This document shows positions 47,688 through 54,642 of a stretch of DNA of 64,000 nt, in pieces. The notes beneath the pieces were generated by a model, which did no database searches, was not told the origin of the DNA, and worked only from the letters and a program-made list of their open reading frames with translations. Made by a program: the position numbers and the translations under genes. The stretch's first letter is position 1; every line of letters starts with the position of its first letter. The stretch spans positions 99,252 through 163,251 of the forward strand of contig NZ_NMWT01000025.1 in the NCBI RefSeq assembly GCF_002860365.1, written 5' to 3'. The DNA is from Bifidobacterium parmae. GTDB lineage: Bacteria; Actinomycetota; Actinomycetes; Actinomycetales; Bifidobacteriaceae.

Positions 47688-47697
47688 ACCATCAACA

Positions 47698-47788
47698 GCC
47701 TCCCTCCGATGAGGGAGGCGGCACGCGAAGCGTGACGGAGGGAGAGACCGCGGCGTCCGACGAGAACCCGCGTCTCTCCCTCAGTTTT
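47698..47788 (+). terminator. Repeat-like hairpin element and terminator after glgA
   Basis: GCCTCCCTC pairs with GAGGGAGGC (47698-47719, loop CGAT). A larger stem follows, GAGGGAGAGA (47738-47747) with TCTCTCCCTC (47773-47782), then CAGTTTT. The first part resembles the element at 63128 (same plan: CTCCC hairpin, GGC, GCG palindrome, GGAGGG), so it may be a small repeated extragenic element reused as a terminator. Confidence 0.75.
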
Positions 47789-47826
47789 CCATTTCCTATT
47801 CACTCCCATTCATCGAGGAGATCAGC

Positions 47827-48678
47827 ATGGCCGACAACGTCGTACTCCAACTCGAAAACGTCGAATTCCGCCGCAACCGCCGCGTCATCATCACCGACGT
47901 GAACCTGACGATCCGCGCGGGGGAGCGGTGGGTGCTGTTCGGACCGAATGGCATCGGCAAATCCACGGCCGTCGGCATGCTCGCCACGCGCACGTTCCCG
48001 TCCGAAGGCCGCGTGTTCATCCTCGGCCACCAGCTCGGCAAATACGACGTGTTCAAACTGCGTACGCGCATCGGCCTCGCCTCCGCCGACCTGGGCCGGC
48101 AGTTCCCCGAATTCGAGGATCCGCTCGACGCGGTCGTCACCGGCCTGAGCGCCGTGACCGGCCGCTGGCGCGACACGTACACCGAGGCCGAATACGAGCG
48201 CGCCCGCGGCCTGCTGCGCGACTTCCGCGTGAGCTACCTCGAAGGCAAGGAGATGTGGAGGCTCTCGGAGGGCGAACGCACGCGCGTACTCATCGCGAGG
48301 GCGCTCATGGGCGACCCGGAACTGCTCATCATGGACGAGCCGACCACCGGTCTCGACCTGGGCGGCCGCGAACAGGTGATGCGCACGCTGAGCCGCATCG
48401 GCGAGGAGAACTCCGACCGTGCGGTCGTGCTCGTCACGCACCGTCTGGAGGAGATCCCCGCCGGATTCGACCACATCGCCATCATGGGCAGGAAGCCGAT
48501 CCCCGCCGAGGACGCCACCGAGGACGGCGTCGACTCGATGGGCAACCCCGGCGCCGGCACCATCGTCTACACGGGCCCGCTCGAGCAGGGCCTGACCGAC
48601 GAACGCCTCTCCGGCCTGTTCGGCATGCCCATCGAAGTCGAACACTCCCACAACCGCTGGGCCGCCTACGCGGTGTGA
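47827..48678 (+). CDS. ABC transporter ATP-binding protein (YlmA-like)
   Basis: 283-residue ABC ATPase without an adjacent membrane subunit. Walker A GPNGIGKST near residue 40, a degenerate signature LSEGERTR near 140, Walker B LLIMDEPTTG near 155, and H-loop VTHRLEE are present. The EGERTRVLIARALM run and the position of the long insert resemble the bacterial YlmA/ModF-type cytosolic ATPases. ATG 47827 has GAGGAG 5 nt upstream. Its 3' end overlaps by 13 bp the stop of the first minus-strand gene of the defence island, so the island appears to begin exactly at this gene's end. Confidence 0.9.
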   Translation: MADNVVLQLENVEFRRNRRVIITDVNLTIRAGERWVLFGPNGIGKSTAVGMLATRTFPSEGRVFILGHQLGKYDVFKLRTRIGLASADLGRQFPEFEDPLDAVVTGLSAVTGRWRDTYTEAEYERARGLLRDFRVSYLEGKEMWRLSEGERTRVLIARALMGDPELLIMDEPTTGLDLGGREQVMRTLSRIGEENSDRAVVLVTHRLEEIPAGFDHIAIMGRKPIPAEDATEDGVDSMGNPGAGTIVYTGPLEQGLTDERLSGLFGMPIEVEHSHNRWAAYAV

Positions 48679-49064
48679 CGAAGCCGTTCGACTTCTTCTG
48701 CGGTGGGTCGCCACATGACGAGTCGTTGCGCTTCCGCCATGTCGTTCAGCATGTCGATATCCGAATCGAGATTCCTATCAAGAAGGAAGTGCTTATTCTC
48801 TTCCGGATGAAGAGCAATAGCCGTTCGGTATGCCTTGATAAGGGGAGCGCTTTGTGTCTCCCAGATCAGCGGTTCCATGACCTCACTGATTGCCGACAAT
48901 TCATTGTCCGTGCAATCATGCAGCAGGAATCGAATGGTACCGGGGACATCCTCAGCCAGTGCATCGGTCAGGTTCTTCCAGCATTGTTCGATGCGGTCGT
49001 CCCATTCGTTATCGGTTGCGTTACGTTTTGCGATGATTCGCCGTACTTTGTCGACGTCGAACAT
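48666..49064 (-). CDS. Small acidic protein next to EndoU-type nuclease, candidate immunity protein
   Basis: 132 residues, start MFDVDKVRRIIAKRNATDNE, overall acidic, no membrane segment, no family recognised. The gene starts within the EndoU stop codon (1-nt overlap), and the two genes plus DUF4417 form one minus-strand operon. Small acidic proteins directly downstream of nuclease toxin genes are often immunity proteins; here this is inferred from position and composition only. The 3' end overlaps the end of the ABC ATPase gene. Confidence 0.7.
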   Translation of the reverse strand: MFDVDKVRRIIAKRNATDNEWDDRIEQCWKNLTDALAEDVPGTIRFLLHDCTDNELSAISEVMEPLIWETQSAPLIKAYRTAIALHPEENKHFLLDRNLDSDIDMLNDMAEAQRLVMWRPTAEEVERLRHTA

Positions 49065-49558
49065 CAGTGGCTCCTTTTCTTCCGTTTTGGTTTCTTCGGC
49101 TGATTGATGTCAGGGAAAATGGTGGCGACTTGGCCGTGGGTCTTTTTCACGCCGACGCGTACGCCTTTCCAGATTCCCCACATGGTGATGCCATCACGTG
49201 TTCCTCGATTGCGCTTCAGCTGGCTGATGTGCTCTCCTGCCTTGACGATGTCACGAGTCGTCCAATTCTTGGGAAACCAAGCCTGTCCTATGCCTGTGCG
49301 CTTTGCACGGGAACGATGTTCGGGCACATATCCGACCCGGACGCCATTGGGATAGGTTTTGACGATATGATACTCGATGCCGTTTCGCTCCAGAATCTTG
49401 ATGTTGTTCTGTCCATGGCCGCCGCTGCGGAATTTCTGGATTTTCCCGGTACGTGGATTCTTGGTGAAGTTGCCGTCGATGGAGTGGATGAGCGCCTGAT
49501 GGTGCACGCGGTTGCTGCCATGCGACGTGTAATACTGACCACTGTCACCTCGTCCCAT
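49064..49558 (-). CDS. EndoU-type nuclease domain protein
   Basis: 164-residue basic protein whose body matches the bacterial EndoU ribonuclease toxin domain. GGHGQNNIKILERNGIEYHI carries a first catalytic His candidate and NGVRVGYVPEH a second. KRTGIGQAWFPKNWTTRDIV and ITMWGIWKGVRVGVKKTHGQ are the later core strands, ending near ATIFPD. There is no N-terminal trafficking or repeat domain, so it is a stand-alone domain, unlike most polymorphic toxins. It follows DUF4417 with overlap and precedes a small acidic protein. Expected to cleave RNA inside cells. Confidence 0.8.
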   Translation of the reverse strand: MGRGDSGQYYTSHGSNRVHHQALIHSIDGNFTKNPRTGKIQKFRSGGHGQNNIKILERNGIEYHIVKTYPNGVRVGYVPEHRSRAKRTGIGQAWFPKNWTTRDIVKAGEHISQLKRNRGTRDGITMWGIWKGVRVGVKKTHGQVATIFPDINQPKKPKRKKRSH

Positions 49559-50207
49559 TGGAATCCTCCTTCAGCTCCTTCATCATGCGGGTCCAGCACG
49601 GGTATGCCTTGAATGCGGTGGTCGAGCGGTATTCGGCAACGAACTCCTCCGGCATCGCTCCATTGAAGATCACTCGTGTCGGTTCGAGAATCTGCATCAT
49701 GCGGTCAAAGCCCCTGCGGAAAACGAGCTGCTCGTCAAGCTTGTTCATGATGCCGACGGTGCTTACGGACACGATGCTGTGGTGAGGGGCGCCTTTGAAA
49801 CAGAAGCCGTAGGTGTCTTTATCCGCCCAACACACATCGGTGATGGTGGGGATGCCGTTACGTTGCATGTAACTTCCGACCGCGCGGCTGCGATACACAT
49901 TCGCCATTTGTACTGGCTTGGGCGCATCGCGGTAGACACTGAAGTCCGGCGTGATTACTCCATCATATTGCAGTAACGTGCCGAGGCGTTGCGGCAGATG
50001 TGAGATGAAGGGGCGGAACCTCACATCGGCAAGATAGAAGTGCACGAACCCGTGCTTGTCGTTCCCCTTGCCCAGTTTGTCAATCGGAATCAGTTGCGAG
50101 GGGAACGGCACGGTCTCCGGCAATGGTTCGATGACCGGGAAACCGTCATCGAATGTTGCGCCGTCCACCAGCCACGGGGCGAATCCGTCGTCGATGGTTG
50201 TCTTCAT
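49545..50207 (-). CDS. DUF4417-domain protein
   Basis: 220-residue protein. Start MKTTIDDGFAPWLVDGATFD has AAAGGAG upstream (minus strand), so the ATG at 50207 is preferred over the upstream frame. The conserved region FISHLPQRLGTLLQYDGVIT followed by PDFSVYRDAPKPVQMANVYR and GIPTITDVCWADKDTYGFCF is typical of DUF4417, which is common on phages, plasmids and mobile islands. Its 3' end overlaps the EndoU gene by 14 nt, so it is the first gene of that operon. Function unknown. Confidence 0.85.
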   Translation of the reverse strand: MKTTIDDGFAPWLVDGATFDDGFPVIEPLPETVPFPSQLIPIDKLGKGNDKHGFVHFYLADVRFRPFISHLPQRLGTLLQYDGVITPDFSVYRDAPKPVQMANVYRSRAVGSYMQRNGIPTITDVCWADKDTYGFCFKGAPHHSIVSVSTVGIMNKLDEQLVFRRGFDRMMQILEPTRVIFNGAMPEEFVAEYRSTTAFKAYPCWTRMMKELKEDSNGTR

Positions 50208-50236
50208 CGTTGTTCTCCTTTCGGCGATAGCTGTAT

Positions 50237-50261
50237 GTCCCCGTGTCGGTGAACACGGGAC
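50237..50261. promoter_or_regulatory. Inverted repeat in the divergent gap of the island
   Basis: GTCCCCGTGT (50237-50246) with ACACGGGAC (50253-50261). It lies 30 bp before the DUF4417 gene and 140 bp before the plus-strand ABC-3C genes, a reasonable operator position. It was found by eye and has no other support. Confidence 0.4.
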
Positions 50262-50346
50262 ACGGAACGTTTTGCCGTACAATCGGATGAGTTGCTGCAC
50301 AGCTCCGTTCTGCTGGTTCCCAGCCTCGCAAAGCGTGTGGTGACGG

Positions 50347-50376
50347 ATTGACGCGAATTGATGCAAATTGATACGT
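50347..50376 (+). repeat. Three 10-bp-phased direct repeats
   Basis: ATTGAC/T units begin at 50347, 50357 and 50367 (ATTGACGCGA, ATTGATGCAA, ATTGATACGT), about 25 bp before the ATG of the first ABC-3C gene. Exact 10-bp phasing suggests one DNA face, as in iterons or regulator arrays. Confidence 0.45.
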
Positions 50377-50399
50377 GGGTATCAGGAAGGTCATCGACG

Positions 50400-51386
50400 A
50401 TGGCGGATGTGTCCTTCAAACAGATCATGGACAAGTTGCGTCCATCCCTGCAAGGACAACAGAATCTGGGTATGTTCACCGCCCAACTTATCGATATGGG
50501 ACTTATGGACAGCGGAGACGACGATCAAGGCCAAACGGCATTGGACATTGTGAAGGCCTCTACTTGGAGAATGTATGCGAACGGTACCCGGAAGATGTCC
50601 AGGAAAGTAGCCTGCGAACTTGTCGGACGATGGGATCAGTTCCAATTCGCCGAACGTGTTAAAGAAGCCTACGGCGAGGACGTCCTCATCGATTTGGCCA
50701 CCGCATTACGACCATTTGATACTCGGATTGGCAAAGGTAATGTAGCTCGGATGCTGGCAGCGCTCTTGTATAGGGTGTTTGCGACGATTTCCGGATTCAA
50801 AGATCAGGTGTCTTCGCTCGAGTCTTCGCCTGAGCATCCGTCACCGGTGCTTCGGAAAGTGGAAAGTACCGGCGCGCTCTATTATGACGAAGCGACGAAT
50901 CGTATCCATCTCGGCGATGATTTCAGGTCCGCCGCCGAGAAGGCGGACGCCATTCCGGCTGATATCCAGCAGAACGAGCTTGTGTATGTGAAAGCGTTGA
51001 TTCATGCGTATTGCGAGAAATCCGACCTGCACGGGCGGGAACCCGAAACATCCGATATTCCGGATAAGTACAAAGATCATTTCGTAGAGCAGCGTAAGGC
51101 GTTCTTCAGCGCCGAATGGCTGAAGGAAACCTCATGGGATTGCACCGATCAGGGGGAACCTGCGTTTCGGCAGTTTCTGGAGGAGATTCGACAGGGGGTC
51201 CGGGAAGTGAATCTTGACGATTATCCGACACAAGTCAAACGAATGTTCATGACCTTAACGCAATCGACCAACGTGCAGTTGAATGGCATCGCGCTCAACC
51301 GAATCGAAGGGCTGATTGATATCTGGTGCAGGAAAGGAGCCTGCCATGAACTGGTCTCTGAAGGACTGCTCGGCTGGGAGGGGTGA
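50400..51386 (+). CDS. ABC-3C-like effector-side component
   Basis: 328 residues, start MADVSFKQIMDKLRPSLQGQ (GGAAGG 9 nt upstream). No catalytic domain is recognised. Near the C-terminus is the pattern RKGACHELVSEGLLGWEG, which resembles the CHxL...G...W end of the C-terminal component of ABC three-component (ABC-3C) systems described by Krishnan, Burroughs, Iyer and Aravind. Its position, just before a middle-component-like gene and an ABC ATPase, supports this. Its stop (TGA 51384-51386) is 2 nt before the next ATG. Confidence 0.55.
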   Translation: MADVSFKQIMDKLRPSLQGQQNLGMFTAQLIDMGLMDSGDDDQGQTALDIVKASTWRMYANGTRKMSRKVACELVGRWDQFQFAERVKEAYGEDVLIDLATALRPFDTRIGKGNVARMLAALLYRVFATISGFKDQVSSLESSPEHPSPVLRKVESTGALYYDEATNRIHLGDDFRSAAEKADAIPADIQQNELVYVKALIHAYCEKSDLHGREPETSDIPDKYKDHFVEQRKAFFSAEWLKETSWDCTDQGEPAFRQFLEEIRQGVREVNLDDYPTQVKRMFMTLTQSTNVQLNGIALNRIEGLIDIWCRKGACHELVSEGLLGWEG

Positions 51387-51388
51387 CG

Positions 51389-51846
51389 ATGACGTACAGG
51401 ACGGTGCTTGACACCCCGTATGAGACGGGCTTGCGCATGCTGCTGCTGTTACGTGCCGTGAACGGGAACGTCACCTGCGACCGTCTGGCGGCGTTGGACA
51501 CCCTGACCGTCAATGCCGGGACTTTAGGCGTGGGGGAGCGGGATATCTCAACGGTGTGCATCGACTGGCCGCCGGAGAGATCGGGCGCAGAATCACGCTC
51601 GCGGATGAAGCGTTGAAGGATCTGGTAATGCGCGGTCTGGTCTCCTATGTTCCGCAGGATGGGGGTCTCTATGCGCTCACTGGTGATGGGCGTCGAGTCG
51701 CCAATGCGATGACCAACGTGTACGCCAAACGGTTCGCGGTCATGGCGAAGAAAGTGGTCAGTCGGTTCGGGGTCGCCACGGATGATCAGCTCATAGCCGT
51801 CATCACGAATCGGATGGTCGCATCGGTAGCGAAGGAGAGTGATTGA
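51389..51846 (+). pseudogene. ABC-3C middle-component-like gene, frameshifted
   Basis: From ATG 51389 (site GGGAGGGG) the first frame reads MTYRTVLDTPYETGLRMLLL then LRAVNGNVTCDRLAALDTLT, and goes off frame after GTLGVGE, ending early at 51616. The -1 frame carries the remainder: GYLNGVHRLAAGEIGRRITL, ADEALKDLVMRGLVSYVPQD and a C-terminal helix, to TGA 51846. Together they give one ~150-residue middle component. The shift is at TGGGGGAG (51531-51538): one more G would restore a single frame. A -1 slip at G_GGG_GGA would also join them, so pseudogene, phase variation and recoding are all possible. Confidence 0.6.
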
Positions 51847-53714
51847 TGGGTTCCACGTTCACAATTACGTCCATCACAGTCGGTGGGCATCCCGAACGAC
51901 GCGATTCAACCGTCTCATTCCGGCGGGGACTGAACGTCATATGCGGCCCTTCGAATTCCGGCAAATCGTGGGTGCTGCACTGCATCGACTACATGTTCGG
52001 TTCCAAGGCCGGGGATTTCTCGTTGACGGCTTCCGACGGATACACACACGTCATCATGACGGTGGATACCGGTGAAGGAACACTCACCCTTCGCCGTCCC
52101 ATCGGCATCGGCCATAATGATGTCACGGTGGACAGCAGCGATTCGCGGGTCCAATCGGGGACATACAAATGCGGGAATGCTTCGGCGAATAGTTTGCCGC
52201 TCTCCCATGTGTGGCTGAAGCTCATCGGTTTCGATGATCCAGAACGATTCAACATCATCAGGAACAAGGATTATCTCGGTGGAGCACTGACCTGGCGTAT
52301 ATTCGCGCATGCGCTCTATGCCGATGAGACTTCCATCAGCAAAAGCGAGCCGATTCTGCTTCCACCGCAGAAAACCGGTGATACGGCGTTCAAGTCCGCG
52401 CTGGCGACGTTGATCGCCGGACGGAGCTTCTCCGACATATCATGCGAGGAGCCGCCGGCAATGAAACGGCGGAACAACAATGCGGTCATCGCGTATCTGG
52501 AGACGCGGCCGGAAGCTATCCGCTCCCGTATGGATTTCATTGATAGGACACTGGATACTGGCGATTCCGAACCTCTTCGTGAGGAGTTTGATGCTCTGGA
52601 CGGAGAGATTGTCGGGATGCAGGAGTCGTTGCGGAAAGCCACGGCCGATGGACGGCGCATCATGTCCTGTCTGCATGAGGCCCGGGATCATATCGCAGAG
52701 GCGGACATGCTCAGACGGCGATACGAGGAACTCGCGTCGTCGTATAACGCGCGTCTGCAACGCTTTGATTTTGTTGTGGAGGGCCTCGAGCTGACGGACC
52801 GGTATCCGCGTCCTATGATTTGTCCGGTCTGCAATCAGGTGCTTCCCGACGATGAGCAAACGGAAATCATCCATCCCAGTAAGGAGGAGCGTGACCTATT
52901 GCAGGCGAAGCTCGCCGGTCTTATGCAGACCATGGATGAACTGGATGCGGAACGGGAACGATATGTCAAACGCGAGCGTGAGCTTGTCGGCAGATCGAAG
53001 TCCGTCGATGACGTGATAAGGAGGCTGCTGTCGCGCCTGGATGAGCTGAAAGGCAAGGTGGACGACCATAACGCGGTCATCTCCATGCGCGGTGAGAGGC
53101 AACGGCTTGAAGCCGAGCTTGATGAGGTACGAGGCGAGATCGAACGACGGAAGACCATGACGTTCCCCAAGGGAGACTTCGACGCGTTCGAGCATTACCC
53201 ATCGGATTTCTGGGATGTGATGAGTGGGATTCTGCTGGACACGTTGGGTGCGTGCGGTTTCCCACGCCTTAAAGATGCGAGATTAAGCCGTGAACTATTC
53301 GACGTCGTCGTCAACGGGAAGGAGAAGAAGAGGGAGGGCAAGGGTTACCGATCCTTCGTGAACACCGTGCTATTGCTGTCATTGCACGACTATTTCGCGT
53401 CGGCGCATGCAACGTATGATCCGGGAATCCTCATGATCGACACCCCGTTGCTGGGTTTGGACGATCCGCAGCAGGACCCGGAACTCAAGGAGATGCGTGA
53501 GACCATCCCCGCAGCCTTGTACGATTATCTGGCGTCCAAGAATGAGGTCGGACAGCTGTTCATCGTGGACAACACGAAATTCATGCCCGATCTTGACGGT
53601 CTGGAAGGCCGGTGCAACATCGTCCGCTTCACCAAACGGACGAACGATGGCCGATATGGGTTCCTTTTGGACGCGACCGATGACGATTTCAAGGATGGGA
53701 GCGAGGAGGGCTGA
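51846..53714 (+). CDS. ABC-3C/DUF3732-type SMC-like ATPase
   Basis: 622-residue Rad50/SMC-like ATPase. Walker A GPSNSGKSW near residue 30 is part of the opening strand. A central coiled-coil region holds a Cys pair motif MICPVCNQ near residue 320 (zinc-hook-like). Walker B and D-loop GILMIDTPLLGLDDPQ are near residue 530. This is the architecture of DUF3732/ABC-3C ATPases linked to defence systems. The start ATG 51846 overlaps the previous stop. The last codon overlaps the brxA ATG (TGATG), so this gene, brxA and the ABC-3C genes upstream appear to form one transcript. Confidence 0.7.
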   Translation: MGSTFTITSITVGGHPERRDSTVSFRRGLNVICGPSNSGKSWVLHCIDYMFGSKAGDFSLTASDGYTHVIMTVDTGEGTLTLRRPIGIGHNDVTVDSSDSRVQSGTYKCGNASANSLPLSHVWLKLIGFDDPERFNIIRNKDYLGGALTWRIFAHALYADETSISKSEPILLPPQKTGDTAFKSALATLIAGRSFSDISCEEPPAMKRRNNNAVIAYLETRPEAIRSRMDFIDRTLDTGDSEPLREEFDALDGEIVGMQESLRKATADGRRIMSCLHEARDHIAEADMLRRRYEELASSYNARLQRFDFVVEGLELTDRYPRPMICPVCNQVLPDDEQTEIIHPSKEERDLLQAKLAGLMQTMDELDAERERYVKRERELVGRSKSVDDVIRRLLSRLDELKGKVDDHNAVISMRGERQRLEAELDEVRGEIERRKTMTFPKGDFDAFEHYPSDFWDVMSGILLDTLGACGFPRLKDARLSRELFDVVVNGKEKKREGKGYRSFVNTVLLLSLHDYFASAHATYDPGILMIDTPLLGLDDPQQDPELKEMRETIPAALYDYLASKNEVGQLFIVDNTKFMPDLDGLEGRCNIVRFTKRTNDGRYGFLLDATDDDFKDGSEEG

Positions 53715-54304
53715 TGCCGGGGGCGTACGGTAGCGAGATCATGCGGGAGGGGCAACGGTATCGTCTCTCGTTCACGGTGGGAGGGCTGCTCGCCCCGCAG
53801 GGGCGTATCTTCGCCGCGTTGTTTGTAGCCGACGGAGGTTTCTCCGGTGATCTCCCCGACGATTCCCATGTACGGGAATCCGAACTGGGGGAGCGCGTCG
53901 AACGGGTCCGGCGACAAGCCGTCGACGGGAACGTCCTCGCTATCCGCACTCATGCGGCGAATGTCCGCATGGTTCGGGAGGTGCTCAAGCGTCTGAGCGC
54001 GCTCACCGAAAGGGAACTGCGGTATCTGGCCGCCGCCGGGACGCCGATGGATGATTGCCGTGCGCTGATGTGGGTGGCGATGTGCCGCTACTACGCCATC
54101 GTGGGCGAGTTCGCCGACGAGGTGCTGCGTGACCGGTATCTCATGGGCATGCGGACCGTGACACGTGGGGACTACGACCGGTTCATCCTCGCCAAGGCCA
54201 TGTGGCATCCGGAACTGGAGGAGCTCAGCCCCGCCACCGCGGGCAAGCTCCGTTCGAACGTGTTCAAGGCGATGGGTGAGGCAGGATTGGTTGTGTCTGT
54301 TTAA
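53714..54304 (+). CDS. brxA: BREX protein BrxA (DUF1819)
   Basis: 196-residue BrxA, a small helical protein required in BREX type 1 defence. Family segments: YRLSFTVGGLLAPQGRIFAA near residue 16, then IRTHAANVRMVREVLKRL, ALMWVAMCRYYAIVGEFADE, and WHPELEELSPATAGKLRSNV near the C-terminus. ATG 53714 overlaps the ATPase stop and has GAGGAGGG upstream. It seems intact. It is normally first in a brxA-brxB-brxC-pglX-pglZ-brxL cluster. Here the next genes are replaced, with only pglZ/brxL remnants at 55935-57109. Confidence 0.85.
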   Translation: MPGAYGSEIMREGQRYRLSFTVGGLLAPQGRIFAALFVADGGFSGDLPDDSHVRESELGERVERVRRQAVDGNVLAIRTHAANVRMVREVLKRLSALTERELRYLAAAGTPMDDCRALMWVAMCRYYAIVGEFADEVLRDRYLMGMRTVTRGDYDRFILAKAMWHPELEELSPATAGKLRSNVFKAMGEAGLVVSV

Positions 54305-54331
54305 TAGAAAGTGGGCCGTGCGCAAGGGGGG

Positions 54332-54500
54332 GTGCCGGATACCTATCCGGCAATGCCGGATAGTGGTGAGGGGCGCCGGATACTGGTGGAATAATGCCGG
54401 ATACTGCTCAATCGGTGCGGGATACTACTCGGCCAGTGCAGGATACTGTTTCCACAGTGCGCGATACTTCAACCGGAGTGCGCGATATGTTCGCGATACT
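54332..54500 (+). repeat. Array of 21-bp tandem repeats
   Basis: The element C-x-GGATA/CGCGATA recurs at 54335, 54356, 54376, 54397, 54418, 54439, 54460 and 54481, a period of 20-21 bp (about two helical turns), with a last partial copy at 54492. The consensus is roughly GTGCCGGATACT plus about 9 variable bases. Reading through part of it gives a repeated heptad peptide (VRDTxxx) in the extended frame of the DUF4143 gene, but the start is uncertain. It lies directly after brxA. No CRISPR-like spacers: the variable part is only 9-10 nt. Confidence 0.7.
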
Positions 54501-54510
54501 TCGCCGGTCC

Positions 54511-54613
54511 ATGTCGAGTATGGTTGACACAAACCGGCGAAACCCATTGAAGTGTCGTCCATACTCGACGCATACGGGAGTTTTGGCATACTGTGTCGAG
54601 TATAATCGACACA
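54511..54613. promoter_or_regulatory. Three TGTCGAGTAT-type palindromic elements
   Basis: A perfect 8-bp arm palindrome TGTGTCGA (54592-54599) with TCGACACA (54606-54613), spacer GTATAA. Two imperfect copies in inverted relation at 54511-54531 and 54551-54570 share the CCATACTCGAC/GTCGAGTATGG core. All are within 130 bp before the DUF4143 ATPase start, an operator-like position for autoregulation or a promoter with dyad elements. Confidence 0.55.
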
Positions 54614-54642
54614 GAAGCGATACATCTCTGGAAACGTCGACT

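Noticed and set aside
54332-54500. 21-bp repeats considered as a second CRISPR
   Set aside because: Repeat unit is about 11-12 bp with 9-10 variable bases and no 30+ bp unique spacers; it is a tandem repeat.
54394-54642. N-terminal extension of the DUF4143 protein through the 21-bp repeats
   Set aside because: No ribosome site for the ATG at 54394, and the frame crosses the palindromic elements. The start at 54643 has a site and fits the family. The heptad peptide is noted but not annotated as coding.
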